The notes under the pieces are model-generated. The model made no database searches, had not been told where the DNA came from, and saw only the letters and a list, made by a program, of their open reading frames with translations. DNA of 64,000 bases, from the NCBI RefSeq assembly GCF_013369335.1, contig NZ_SZQJ01000036.1, positions 620,001 to 684,000 on the forward strand, in the 5' to 3' direction. A program made the translations under genes and the position numbers. The DNA is from Vibrio sp. JPW-9-11-11 (GTDB taxonomy: Bacteria; Pseudomonadota; Gammaproteobacteria; Enterobacterales; Vibrionaceae). This document shows, one piece after another, positions 16,804 through 26,070 of the stretch (the first letter of the stretch is position 1; each line of letters starts with the position of its first letter).

Positions 16804-17595
16804 ATGTCGAATGACGAGTGGAGTGCAGTGATTGCCGATGATGAGCCAGTACTGCGTCACCATTTGAATAAACTGCTGGCGGACCACTGGCCTGAGCTTG
16901 AGGTCAAAGGTTTGGCCCAAAATGGCCAAGAAGCTTTGAACTTGATTGAACAGCATCAGCCAGATGTGGTGTTCTTGGATATTAGAATGCCACAGCTAGA
17001 TGGCATGTCAGTCGCTAAGGCGTTAACCAAGCAAGGCAGCAATCAGCAGATAGTGTTTGTCACCGCTTATGACGAGTATGCGCTGCAGGCATTTGAAACC
17101 AATGCCGTTGATTACCTGCTCAAACCCATAAGTGACCAGCGTTTAGCGCAATGCATCGATAAATTGAAAGCGCGACTCAAGCAACACGCTGAGCCGCAGC
17201 AGCTTGATGTCGCGGCATTGATGCAGCAGTTGCAGCAAATTCAAAATGATCCAACGCCAAACTATTTGACATGGCTAAAAGCGGCAAAAGGCGAAGACAT
17301 TCACCTTATCGCCGCAGAGGATGTGCTCTATTTCAAAGCAGAAGATAAATACGTGTCGTTGTTTACGCTTGAACAGGGCAAAAAAGTAGAATATCTACTG
17401 CGGACCTCGCTAAAAGAGCTCTTGCAGCAACTCGATCCCAATCAGTTTTGGCAAATTCACCGCTCTACCATAGTCAATGTGGCGGCGATTGAAAAAGTGA
17501 ATAAGGTGATCACTGGGAAAATGGTGGTGGTGATCGAGGGAGATAAGTTGCCCGTGAGTCGAGCAATGCAAAGCCAGTTTACCAACCTGTGGTAA
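16804..17595 (+). CDS. LytTR-family response regulator
   Basis: A 263-residue regulator. The receiver domain spans residues 5-125 with acidic pocket ADDE (11-14), phospho-acceptor D59 in VFLDIRMPQLDG, and conserved lysine in YLLKPI. A LytTR DNA-binding domain follows at about 155-263 (EDVLYFKAEDKYVSLFT; FWQIHRSTIVNV). It is the last gene of the operon. Paired 9-bp direct repeats at 11036-11064 are the likely binding site for self-regulation. Confidence 0.93.
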   Translation: MSNDEWSAVIADDEPVLRHHLNKLLADHWPELEVKGLAQNGQEALNLIEQHQPDVVFLDIRMPQLDGMSVAKALTKQGSNQQIVFVTAYDEYALQAFETNAVDYLLKPISDQRLAQCIDKLKARLKQHAEPQQLDVAALMQQLQQIQNDPTPNYLTWLKAAKGEDIHLIAAEDVLYFKAEDKYVSLFTLEQGKKVEYLLRTSLKELLQQLDPNQFWQIHRSTIVNVAAIEKVNKVITGKMVVVIEGDKLPVSRAMQSQFTNLW

Positions 17596-17674
17596 GGTTA
17601 ACCGCCTGAGTGTCAGTGAAAAGGCCAAGTAGAGAGCGACTCGTTGGCCCTTATTAATCAAGTGAGCAACTGCG

Positions 17675-18301
17675 ATGTCTGAGAATAGAACGAACAAACT
17701 TTACTATGTGTACGATCCCATGTGCTCTTGGTGTTGGGGCTACAAGCCAGTTTGGCAACAAATACAGAACTCATTGAGTGAGAAGATAGACATTCATTAC
17801 CTGCTTGGCGGCTTAGCCCCAGATTCCGATGTGGCGATGCCCGATGAAATGCAAAAGCAAATAGCGGCATACTGGAAGAAAATTGAAGATTATCTTGGTA
17901 CCGCATTTAACTATGATTTTTGGACACAAAATACGCCACGACGTTCAACCTACCCCGCTTGTCGCGCGATACTTGCAGCCCGCAAACAAGGAGCGGAGTT
18001 CGCGATGCTGGATGCGATTCAACAGGCTTATTACCTGCAGGCGCGCAATCCCAGCGATGCCGATGTGCTACTCAATCTAGCGCAACAGACTGGGCTTGAT
18101 ACCCAACAGTTTGAACACGACTTTACGTCGGCCGATCTCAACCAATCATTATTAGACGAAATTGCATTTGCCCGCCGTATTGGGGGCAACAGTTTCCCTT
18201 CATTGTTCGTGCAAACCGCGCAAGGGTGTGTTGAGTTGCCAGTCGATTATCAGTCTGCCACGCGCACTATAAAACAAGTGGAAGCGCTGATAGAAGGTTA
18301 A
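17675..18301 (+). CDS. DsbA-family thioredoxin-fold protein
   Basis: A 208-residue protein without a signal peptide. The redox motif CSWC lies in YDPMCSWCWGYKPVW near the N-terminus. A helical insert follows, with the cis-proline region GGNSFPSLFV near the C-terminus. This is the cytoplasmic DsbA-like/FrnE/HCCA-isomerase group, often annotated as DsbA family; the exact substrate is unknown. It has its own 79-bp upstream gap after the response regulator, so it may be independently expressed. Confidence 0.85.
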   Translation: MSENRTNKLYYVYDPMCSWCWGYKPVWQQIQNSLSEKIDIHYLLGGLAPDSDVAMPDEMQKQIAAYWKKIEDYLGTAFNYDFWTQNTPRRSTYPACRAILAARKQGAEFAMLDAIQQAYYLQARNPSDADVLLNLAQQTGLDTQQFEHDFTSADLNQSLLDEIAFARRIGGNSFPSLFVQTAQGCVELPVDYQSATRTIKQVEALIEG

Positions 18302-18333
18302 ACAACACTGCCAAGCCGCTTTCGACAGTATGC

Positions 18334-20106
18334 TCAGCGTTTAAAGGAGAGAAACAGACAAGCCAGAGGCGGCAGATCAAGCGTGATACTGCCGTGTCCT
18401 TCCTTGACGTGTAAGACTCGCGTTTGATCAGTGAGCTTGTCTAAGAACGTATAGCGACCGGAGCTCAATTGCCAGTGGCTTATTAGCTCATCAGGGATAG
18501 TCAATGGCACGGTTTTCCCATTCTCGCGACTGAAATTGGTGGCGATGATGACAATCTCGTTGGCATCGGAGCGAGCGAAAGCGTACAACTTATGTCGAAG
18601 TTCTGCGAAATGCGAGAAGTTGGCTGCATAGAGGTCGTGGTAGTCGCCAGTTAGCGCTGAACTGTTTAACGTTGCATGAAGCAGTTTTTGGTAAAAGCTC
18701 CGCAACTGCTTCTCTTGGTTACTCAGTTGCCCGCCATCATAGCGGCCATGATTGACCCAACGCTGGTGCGCAGGCACACCGATATAATCAAATATCGAAG
18801 TACGAGAAGGCTGACCAAAACCGGCCATATCGCTCGCCGCTTCGCCAACCTCTTGGCCAAAATAGACCATAGTGGGTGAACTGGATAAACACGCCGACAC
18901 AAGCATGGCTGGGAGCGCTTTTTCTGCGCAACCAGCAAATTCTGGGCTAGCAATACGTTGCTCGTCATGGTTTTCTAAAAAGTGCAGCAGATGGTGTTCA
19001 ATATCCCGCCACTGGTATTCAATACGGCCAATCTCGCTGGTTGACCCTTGACCACGAATAATCGCCTTGAGGTGGTCATAAAGGTCTACTTTGTCATACA
19101 GGTAGTCCATCTTACCCAACTGAATATAGTCGCGGTAAAGCTCAGGCTGATAAACCTCTGCTATCAAGATAGCTTCGGAGTTGACATGTTTTATCGACGA
19201 GTTTAGATAGCTCCAAAATTCCACAGGCACCATCTCGGCCATATCAAAACGAAAACCGTCTACGCCCAATTTGAGCCAATAAAGTGCAATATCGAGAAAT
19301 TTTTGCCAAGAGTTGGGCACGCTCTTCTGTTGCCAAAACTGATAGTGCTCGTTGGCGCCGCGCTGGCGGTAGCACTCTGGCAGTGAGGCAAAGTCTTTAC
19401 GTCCATCGGGGCGAACCCCGTAATTGATCTTAACGGTTTCGTACCAATCATCGTGATTCGGTTTGGCTAATCGCGAGCCATTGCCGGTCCATTTGGCGGG
19501 ATATTCATGGTAAGGCGTACGCATGTCTGGATGGTCTTCACCGCCGAGGGGCGGGTGGCTCTCCAGTGCGTCTGGCAGTTCGAACGGTTTGTTAGGAATA
19601 TAGTAAAAGTTATTGTCTCTGTGGTACTCAACGCGGGTATCGTCATTGCTACCAAAATCACTCACGCCTGCTGGATTGTTCAGCCCTTTGTAAACTCGCG
19701 CAACGTGATTAGGCACAATATCGATGATCACCTTCATCCCAGCGTTATGGGTACGCTCGACAAGCGCTTGGAACTCCTGATTTCGCTTGGTAGGGTTGTC
19801 GGCAAGATCGGGGTTAACGGAGTAGTAGTCTTTGACCGCATAAGGTGAGCCCGCTCGGCCTTTGACAACGCTTGGGTGATCGTTTTCGATGCCAATCTGG
19901 CGATAATCACCAACCAAAGCATGGTGCGGTACGCCGGTGTACCAAATGCAAGTGATACCCAACTGGCGAATTTGTGCCAATGCGTGGTCAGTAAAATCGC
20001 TAAACTTACCCACCCCGTTTTGCTCTATGCTTCCCCAGGGAATTTGGGCTTGTTGTGTATTGCCAAATAAGCGGGTAAAGACCTGATAAATGTTCTGTTT
20101 CTGCAT
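18334..20106 (-). CDS. Alpha-amylase family (GH13) glycoside hydrolase, cytoplasmic
   Basis: A 590-residue GH13 enzyme without a signal peptide. The conserved regions are present: I (VIIDIVPNH), II (GVDGFRFDMAE, nucleophile Asp), III (ILIAEVYQPE, acid/base Glu) and IV (FLENHDEQRI, transition-state Asp). The start MQKQNIYQVFTRLFGN and the C-terminal all-beta domain place it among intracellular alpha-glucan/maltodextrin-active enzymes. The precise specificity (amylase, glucosidase or transferase) is not decided. It is monocistronic on the minus strand and convergent with the DsbA-like gene. Confidence 0.9.
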   Translation of the reverse strand: MQKQNIYQVFTRLFGNTQQAQIPWGSIEQNGVGKFSDFTDHALAQIRQLGITCIWYTGVPHHALVGDYRQIGIENDHPSVVKGRAGSPYAVKDYYSVNPDLADNPTKRNQEFQALVERTHNAGMKVIIDIVPNHVARVYKGLNNPAGVSDFGSNDDTRVEYHRDNNFYYIPNKPFELPDALESHPPLGGEDHPDMRTPYHEYPAKWTGNGSRLAKPNHDDWYETVKINYGVRPDGRKDFASLPECYRQRGANEHYQFWQQKSVPNSWQKFLDIALYWLKLGVDGFRFDMAEMVPVEFWSYLNSSIKHVNSEAILIAEVYQPELYRDYIQLGKMDYLYDKVDLYDHLKAIIRGQGSTSEIGRIEYQWRDIEHHLLHFLENHDEQRIASPEFAGCAEKALPAMLVSACLSSSPTMVYFGQEVGEAASDMAGFGQPSRTSIFDYIGVPAHQRWVNHGRYDGGQLSNQEKQLRSFYQKLLHATLNSSALTGDYHDLYAANFSHFAELRHKLYAFARSDANEIVIIATNFSRENGKTVPLTIPDELISHWQLSSGRYTFLDKLTDQTRVLHVKEGHGSITLDLPPLACLFLSFKR

Positions 20107-20467
20107 TGTATGATACCACTGGAAATCTCTCTACATAGCCTAGACCAAGCAAGCGATAAGCAACTCATCCCTTAATCATTGGGTTGGGGCGTAGAGGTAA
20201 GAAATGTGATCGGATGAAAAAATCCTAATAGGCGTCTCCCTGTGGCTCATTGAGTAGTTGAACGTTAAGTTGGGTGAATTGTTCGCGATAACTCACAAAA
20301 CTGACAAGTCAAACAGTCAGCTATATATTTGATTAATTAAAAATAATGTTAAATTTCATGGGTTTGTAATCTATTTGTCATTGGGGCTAGCTCGGTGTTT
20401 GGTTTGACACAGCGCTTGCGTTTTCTACGCTTAATAGTGAGAAACGTCAGATGAAAAGGAGAACAGA
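20107..20467. other. Divergent intergenic region between the GH13 gene and a 64-residue gene
   Basis: A 361-bp stretch without an ORF that I can support. The right part carries a promoter-like element for the small gene (listed separately). The centre (20330-20360) is AT-rich. GGGGCGTAGAGG at about 20186 loosely resembles a MalT box but does not match it well enough to claim. Confidence 0.4.
20404..20431 (+). promoter_or_regulatory. Candidate sigma-70 promoter of the 64-residue gene
   Basis: A perfect -35 hexamer TTGACA (20404-20409) is followed after 16 bp by TACGCT (20426-20431), placing the start of transcription about 30 bp ahead of the coding start. The -10 match is only moderate. Confidence 0.45.
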
Positions 20468-20662
20468 ATGGCGAAGTTCCAACAAGACATTCCAAATCGC
20501 GTGACGGTATATCACGACGATATTGACCAGGAGAAAGCGCTGAAGAATGCGATGTTGCCGGAGAAACCGCGCTACTTTAACGGTTCACCGACCTATGAAG
20601 CAAACAGCATTGACGAGTTTAGAGATAAATTGAGTCAAATAGGCATGTCATTGGATAACTAA
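20468..20662 (+). CDS. Small soluble protein of unknown function
   Basis: A 64-residue hydrophilic protein that I do not recognise (starts MAKFQQDIPNRVTVYHDDID). A strong ribosome-binding site (AAAAGGAG) stands 5-6 bp before the ATG. A candidate promoter lies upstream and a perfect 15-bp terminator hairpin downstream. This complete transcription unit supports a real gene. It has no signal peptide, membrane segment or obvious motif. Confidence 0.75.
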   Translation: MAKFQQDIPNRVTVYHDDIDQEKALKNAMLPEKPRYFNGSPTYEANSIDEFRDKLSQIGMSLDN

Positions 20663-20693
20663 CCACAGTCAACTAACAATACAGATGCACTCA

Positions 20694-20726
20694 ACAACAA
20701 AGGCAGCGTGACGCTGCCTTTGTTGT
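20694..20726 (+). terminator. Strong hairpin terminator
   Basis: ACAACAAAGGCAGCG-TGA-CGCTGCCTTTGTTGT forms a perfect 15-bp stem just after the 64-residue gene. It is A-rich on the left arm and T-rich on the right. Confidence 0.85.
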
Positions 20727-20847
20727 ATGTGGAGTAATGCGCTGGAAACGCCCAAATGAGCGTTTTCTCACTCTGTTATGGTTTTATCGCAAGTGATAAA
20801 TCGGGTTACGATATCTTTCGCGCTCACATTTCTCAGCAGTCGGTATG

Positions 20848-21516
20848 TTAACGCTCAACTGCAAGCGATTCGGTTTCAACACTTTGGCTGAGTAGGCTTC
20901 CACCCAACCAGGCAAACCAAATAATCTGAGTTACACCAAAAATTTCAGTTAGAACTTCTGCTGGGTAGACAGTCGCTACACCAACAGATCCTACCGTTAT
21001 TCCTAGTAAGCTAAGTCCATTTGGAAATGCGTCGGATTTTAGAGAAGCCAGGCTGACGAAAAGCACCCATAGTCCACCAACGAGCTCGTTTCCTCCTCCT
21101 AGGCTTTCGATAATAACTGAGATGATTGTCCACATATCAAAGGCTTTTTCGACCGATGAATCCATGACTTCAATGGCATGTGCAAGCCCTACATTGGCCA
21201 GCATGCCGCTTGCAATAACCAAAACGACCCATATAAAACCGAAGACAGAACCCAACTGAACAAGCAGACGATGGGTCGATTTCAATTGGTGATATAAGCC
21301 AAGAACGAGCACAGATAGAAAAACGCCGAACACCACGTACATCAAAAAATAGATCATTGAAAACGCGACTTGATGTTCTGCTAGATAAGTCATCTTCTCC
21401 ATCGGGGTCCCACTGGAAGGGAATGCCCAAAAAGCGCCAAAGTAAACAAAGGCAACAATGTAAATCAGGGCTTCAACAATCGCTGAGGCACCTGCAAGTT
21501 TTGGTAATTTATTCAC
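20848..21516 (-). CDS. DUF4386-type integral membrane protein
   Basis: A 222-residue protein with six or so hydrophobic helices. It has the pattern of the DUF4386 family: an N-terminal LAGASAIVEALIYIVAFVYFG segment, a central HQVAFSMIYFLMYVVFGVFL helix, and a C-terminal SLLGITVGSVGVATVYPAEVL. The function of the family is unknown. It appears monocistronic. Confidence 0.7.
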   Translation of the reverse strand: MNKLPKLAGASAIVEALIYIVAFVYFGAFWAFPSSGTPMEKMTYLAEHQVAFSMIYFLMYVVFGVFLSVLVLGLYHQLKSTHRLLVQLGSVFGFIWVVLVIASGMLANVGLAHAIEVMDSSVEKAFDMWTIISVIIESLGGGNELVGGLWVLFVSLASLKSDAFPNGLSLLGITVGSVGVATVYPAEVLTEIFGVTQIIWFAWLGGSLLSQSVETESLAVER

Positions 21517-21679
21517 GACTGACTATCCCTTGTCCATTCTGATGGTTTGCACTTCCCATACGATACTAAACCAATACGTTGTAAATACAATGACTCATAG
21601 TTGAGCACATTGCGACAACCTAACTGAAAATCGTAAAGAGGGTGACATCGAGTACAACGTCGGCGAGTAGATAGGCCAC

Positions 21680-22573
21680 TTAGTGAGCAATATTCATTGT
21701 CAGGTTCAGGTCGAGCGACAGCCTCGAGAGTTTGTCTTTGAGGATTCGACGCGTTTTCTCAAGCTCGGCGACCTGAAGCTGTTGATCAACCGCGTGAACA
21801 TCTAACTTAACGCGTAGTTCGCGTCCAACCTTAGTGACGCCTGCTACTTCAAACTGCTGTGAGACGTGCGCCGAGAGTGCCGAAACTTCTTTATCGACGA
21901 CCTGACAAATTTCGTCTGCCGGTTTCATCATTAATAGCTCGCGTAGGGCATCGCGAAGCATTTCAAAAGGTACCTTAATAAAATAGAACGACATGGCGAT
22001 CATCATCATTGGGTCGGCGTACACTGCGTAATGCGCAAGGGGGGATAGAGTCAGCAACCATGCCGCGATAAAGCCCAATGTGACGGCAACACTCAATAGG
22101 GTGTCCATTTGCCATTGCTTCGACTCCGCTTCGATTAAGCCCGACGAAAAACGTTTAGACTTCTTAGCAATGTGCCACCAAGCGTAACCACAACCCACAA
22201 CATTAATCACGCCGAACAGCGTTGCGATACTGGCGTCGACTTCACGACCGCCACTGAACATGGCAATGACCGCAGAGTAGAGAGAATAGCCGACAACCGC
22301 GAGAATCACGCTGCCCTTAATGGCGATAACAATGGGCTCAAGGACGGACTTTCCAAACGGAAAGTCACGACGAGAAGGACGTTCGATAAACTTTGATACT
22401 GCGAGCGACAATAATGTTAACAGTAAACTGACTAAAGAGTAGACACCATCAAACACGATCACTAGCGAGCCAACGAGCAAACCAAGAATCAAACCACCAC
22501 CCGCGAAGCCAGATGCCAGCATCGCTGAGAAGGTTAAAATGCGTTTTTCGTTTAGGCTTGTCCTAGCACACAT
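21680..22573 (-). CDS. Cation diffusion facilitator (CDF) family transporter
   Basis: A 297-residue protein with about six membrane helices and a C-terminal cytoplasmic domain. The CDF metal-site pattern in helix 2 appears as VFDGVYSLVSLLLTLLSL, and in helix 5 as YAVYADPMMMIAMS. The first site has D and S instead of the classical HxxxD (usually SxxxD), so specificity may differ from zinc-type CDFs. FPFGKSVLEPIVIAIKG is also characteristic. The likely role is metal/proton antiport out of the cytoplasm, with the metal unresolved. Confidence 0.8.
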   Translation of the reverse strand: MCARTSLNEKRILTFSAMLASGFAGGGLILGLLVGSLVIVFDGVYSLVSLLLTLLSLAVSKFIERPSRRDFPFGKSVLEPIVIAIKGSVILAVVGYSLYSAVIAMFSGGREVDASIATLFGVINVVGCGYAWWHIAKKSKRFSSGLIEAESKQWQMDTLLSVAVTLGFIAAWLLTLSPLAHYAVYADPMMMIAMSFYFIKVPFEMLRDALRELLMMKPADEICQVVDKEVSALSAHVSQQFEVAGVTKVGRELRVKLDVHAVDQQLQVAELEKTRRILKDKLSRLSLDLNLTMNIAH

Positions 22574-22770
22574 GGTGGAATCTCTATAATAAACACCTTT
22601 ATAGTGTTCTCAAAATAGGCCAATTAAACAAACACTATTGGCTTTGTTAATCCACATGGATTTCTGGGTTTATATGATTTTCTTTATTTATCAATTTGTT
22701 ATGAGTTTATTTTGCTGTCAGCATTTTTGACGCTGAGTGATTATTGATCCAAAATGAGGCGCTTTTTTGG

Positions 22771-23649
22771 TTAGAAGTCGAAGAGATATTCGTTGAGTTT
22801 GTCTGCAAGCCAGGACATGCCAGGGTGCTCTGACATACCTGCTGCGGTGAACATACAGTAGTCTTCTTGCGTCAAACCATAGGTGTGCTTGATCACCGCT
22901 AACTCTTGTTTACGCAGTAGATGACGGATCAGCGGCTCAGGCAGCACGCCCCAAGCGTCTTCGTTGAGAATGGTATTGAGCATGTAGTCAAAGCTAGAAA
23001 AACCGATATAACGAAGTGAAAAAGGTTGCAGCTCTGGGTTGTCTTTCTCGTTGAGGTAAACCATCACCGCTTGCATCGAATTACGTAAATCATCGTCGGA
23101 AACGCGGCGCAGGCGGGCGAGAGGATTGCTGGCACGACATACCGACATCATGCGAATTTTACCGAGCGGTTGGTAGGTGATGTGTGGGTCGTCGATACGT
23201 TCATAATCGACGCCAAAAGCAAAGTCGACTTGTGCTGTCGCCACTAAGTTCGCCAAATCGCCACTGGATGCCAACACAATGTTAAACGAAGTGGCGGGAA
23301 AACGGTTATTGAGTCGATGTGATAAATCTTGCCACAGCTCATCGGGGAGCGAGTCGTCGCGGGCAATCCAGATCTCGGCGTTAAACTCGCCCGAGACTTG
23401 GGCGCAGGTTTGACGAATACGCGCAGCGGTCACCAGTAGGTTCTGGCAATCTTTGTAGATGGCTTTGCCCGCTTCTGAGAGCGCTAGGTTGTTGCCACTG
23501 CGCACAAACAGCTCAACGGCGAGATCTTTTTCTAACGCTTTGATCGCCATACTTAATTTAGTACGGTTACACTCTAAGTGCCGCGCCGCTTCGGATACGG
23601 ATCCCATGTCAGCGACAGTACAAAAGGCTTCAATCTGCGATAAGTTCAT
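22771..23649 (-). CDS. LysR-family transcriptional regulator
   Basis: A 292-residue regulator with an N-terminal winged helix (LSQIEAFCTVADMGSVSEAARHL, then RTKLSMAIKALEKDLAVELF) and a periplasmic-binding-like effector domain. It is divergent from the methyltransferase gene across ~140 bp, which LysR proteins often control, though the link here is only positional. Confidence 0.9.
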   Translation of the reverse strand: MNLSQIEAFCTVADMGSVSEAARHLECNRTKLSMAIKALEKDLAVELFVRSGNNLALSEAGKAIYKDCQNLLVTAARIRQTCAQVSGEFNAEIWIARDDSLPDELWQDLSHRLNNRFPATSFNIVLASSGDLANLVATAQVDFAFGVDYERIDDPHITYQPLGKIRMMSVCRASNPLARLRRVSDDDLRNSMQAVMVYLNEKDNPELQPFSLRYIGFSSFDYMLNTILNEDAWGVLPEPLIRHLLRKQELAVIKHTYGLTQEDYCMFTAAGMSEHPGMSWLADKLNEYLFDF

Positions 23650-23790
23650 CTTTTAAACAATTGGCTGAGTCTTTGGCCGATATTATATCAATCTTAGGCG
23701 GTTGTCTGTTTTCCTCATTGAAATGCTATGAATTTCATGCAGTTTTGGTACTCTTGCTCAACGCCTAATGAATGTAGTTACAGGGAGATC

Positions 23791-24372
23791 ATGATGGCTA
23801 ATAGTTGGGACGATGTCGCGCAAAGCTGGGACTCGGAAGCCTCCACAAATATATACGCGGACAAAGCCTTTGAATCCTTGCTAAAGTTCGTTGATGTGAA
23901 AGGAAAGCACATCTTAGATTTTGGTTGTGGAACCGGATTGCTTAGTCAGCGCTTGTCACCAATCGTTAAAGATATTGTCGCCTTAGATAGCTCCGAAGCG
24001 ATGATCGAGCAGCTTGATAGAAAAGAGTTACCCAATGTAGAACCTGTCGTGGATATGCTGACTCGCGGATTGGTAGCCATGCACCCGGCATTTCGTGCCC
24101 AGTTCGATGTGGTGGTAGCGTCATCCGTGTGTAGCTTCGTACCAAGCTATTCTGAGGTCGCCGACATCGTTTACAGCCTGCTCAATGAAGGCGGCTACTT
24201 CGTTCATTGGGACTGGTTATCCGATGTCGATGAGCCAGGCGGTATGACCATCGCACATACCGAGCAAGTATTGACCAGTGTTGGCTTTAGCCAGGTAGAG
24301 GTGTCAACTCCGTTCGAGATAGATACGCCAAACGGAGCGCTCAAGGTATTGATGGCGCTGGCAAAAAAATAA
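23791..24372 (+). CDS. Class I SAM-dependent methyltransferase
   Basis: A ~193-residue protein. Motif I is HILDFGCGTGLLSQRL, and the acidic residue of motif II is in IVALDSSEAMI. A longer frame runs back to 23728, but the ribosome-binding site AGGGAG lies just before 23791/23794, so MMANSWDD (or MANSWDD) is the probable start. The methyl acceptor is unknown. It is monocistronic with a clear terminator. Confidence 0.85.
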   Translation: MMANSWDDVAQSWDSEASTNIYADKAFESLLKFVDVKGKHILDFGCGTGLLSQRLSPIVKDIVALDSSEAMIEQLDRKELPNVEPVVDMLTRGLVAMHPAFRAQFDVVVASSVCSFVPSYSEVADIVYSLLNEGGYFVHWDWLSDVDEPGGMTIAHTEQVLTSVGFSQVEVSTPFEIDTPNGALKVLMALAKK

Positions 24373-24391
24373 ATAATGAATAAAACAAATG

Positions 24392-24413
24392 AGCCCGGTG
24401 TTAACACCGGGCT
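24392..24413 (+). terminator. Rho-independent terminator of the methyltransferase gene
   Basis: AGCCCGGTG-TTAA-CACCGGGCT, a 9-bp stem followed by TTGTATTTT. Confidence 0.85.
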
Positions 24414-24478
24414 TTGTATTTTGAATGAGTTAGGTAGGAGTAAAAAGCAAGACCCGCATTATGTGTTATGATTTTCGA

Positions 24479-25831
24479 CTAGTTAAAACACACCTCTGCC
24501 CAGCGGGCTAACCCAGCTGTGACGGAACCAAAGTAGTTGCCGCTGACGACATCAATGTTAGGCAGGGTTTCTTGCACGGCGCCGCGTAGAATGGGTGAAC
24601 GTGCTGAACCACCGGTCATGAAGATCGCATCGGGTTTTACGCCGCCTTGCTCTACTGCTTCTTTGACCAACGCTGCCATTTTCTGTTTTGGTGTTTCTAT
24701 CGCTTCGATCATGTCCTCAAACCGGATATCCACCTCGAGCTGCTCAGACAGCAGTTGAATCACCCCGTGATAGTGGGTGTGATCCGAAAGCGCAATCTTG
24801 GCTTCTTCCGCTTGGCGCACAAGGCGGTAACCCAGTGTTTCATGGAAAATTTCAAGTAGACGTGTGAGTTTCTCCGGCTCTTGCGCCTCTTTCCTGAGCT
24901 GTTTTAACGTCGCCAAGTTTGAACGAGAGTAGAAATCGGCTTGTGCATCGACACTGTTAATCGCAATTGGGTTCCAGAACTGGATGGTTGGCATAACGAT
25001 ATTTGCGCTGGTTTTACTGCCAAGACCAAACGGAGTCATAAGCTGCTTAAAGGCGAGGGCGATATCGAGATCGTTACCCCCAACACGTTGACCACTGTGC
25101 GCTAACAAACTTTGTGTTCTGTCCGCTTTACCGCGCCAGCTTGGCCCCATTTCGATCAGTGAACAGTCTGTGGTACCACCGCCAATATCCACCACCAGTA
25201 CGGTTTTGTTATCGTTCAACGAGGCTTCGTACTCAAGGCCAGCCGCGACAGGCTCAAATTGAAATTCGACATGCTTAAACCCAGCGCGTGTTGCCGCCTT
25301 AAGCAGGATGCTTTCGGCTTGTCGGTTTGCGGCGTCGCTGTCGCGGCCATGAAAGTTGACAGGTCGACCGATCACGGTCTCTGTGATGGTTTGCTGCGCA
25401 TCCTCTTCGGCGTTGCGTTTGATGTTATCCATCATGGCGCAAACGAGGTCCTCAAAGAAGCTGACTTGAACGTCACGCAGTCCAGAAGCCCCTAAGAACG
25501 ATTTTGGCGACTTTACGTAATAACTCTCGCTGGGATCTTGTAAGTAATGATCCAGCGCAGCTTGGCCAAACGCGACCTCGTCGGCAATAAATTCAATGCC
25601 TTCTTCTCGATTGATGTTGATTGCGCGTCGTAGCACCTGTTCGCCCACGCTGTCGATGGGTTTAATATCACGGTGTTTGAACAGATACTCAGCCACTGCT
25701 TCGCGACTGGGCGCGGATAAGGTAGAAGGAATGTAAACGCTGTCGCCCTCGAGTTTGAGCAGCTTTGGTTCTCCTTGCTCCATTTTTGCAACTGAGCAAT
25801 TTGCCGTCCCGTAGTCAAAGCCAATAAACAT
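24479..25831 (-). CDS. yegD: Hsp70-family protein YegD
   Basis: A 450-residue actin/Hsp70-fold protein, the same length as E. coli YegD. ATPase motifs are present: phosphate 1 FIGFDYGTANCSVA, phosphate 2 VLVVDIGGGTTDCSLIEMG, and adenosine-region IFMTGGSARSPILRG. It lacks the substrate-binding and lid domains of DnaK, so it is a shortened Hsp70 relative of unclear clientele. It is a single gene on the minus strand. The ATG is preceded by GGAGGTTCG. Confidence 0.92.
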   Translation of the reverse strand: MFIGFDYGTANCSVAKMEQGEPKLLKLEGDSVYIPSTLSAPSREAVAEYLFKHRDIKPIDSVGEQVLRRAININREEGIEFIADEVAFGQAALDHYLQDPSESYYVKSPKSFLGASGLRDVQVSFFEDLVCAMMDNIKRNAEEDAQQTITETVIGRPVNFHGRDSDAANRQAESILLKAATRAGFKHVEFQFEPVAAGLEYEASLNDNKTVLVVDIGGGTTDCSLIEMGPSWRGKADRTQSLLAHSGQRVGGNDLDIALAFKQLMTPFGLGSKTSANIVMPTIQFWNPIAINSVDAQADFYSRSNLATLKQLRKEAQEPEKLTRLLEIFHETLGYRLVRQAEEAKIALSDHTHYHGVIQLLSEQLEVDIRFEDMIEAIETPKQKMAALVKEAVEQGGVKPDAIFMTGGSARSPILRGAVQETLPNIDVVSGNYFGSVTAGLARWAEVCFN

Positions 25832-25930
25832 TCGAACCTCCTACCATTTAAAAAAAGGTCGGCAATGCTACCTCAATGCAAAAATGAAAGCTACTTTTTG
25901 GCCTGTACTATTTAAGAGTCAGTCGGCCTT

Positions 25931-25949
25931 TGTCAAATGATCCGCCCCC
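25931..25949 (+). repeat. Left copy of a direct repeat bracketing the cytochrome genes
   Basis: TGTCAAATGATCCGCCCCC resembles 27572-27594, where TGTCAAA and GATCTGCCCCC recur with four more bases between. The pair brackets the two cytochrome genes. The copies share 17 positions but differ in spacer, so the relationship is suggestive only. Confidence 0.4.
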
Positions 25950-26070
25950 ATGTGTTATGGAATATAGGCTCAGTAAGTCGTGATCAATAAATATCCTTAT
26001 AAAGAGGATGGATACTATTCCTTCCTCTACACTTAATAAGTAATGTCTAAAGTAATGCAAGGGAAAGGGT

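Noticed and set aside
20180..20195. GGGGCGTAGAGG resembling a MalT box near the GH13 gene
   Set aside because: It does not match the GGGGA(T/G)GAGG core and no maltose genes are adjacent.
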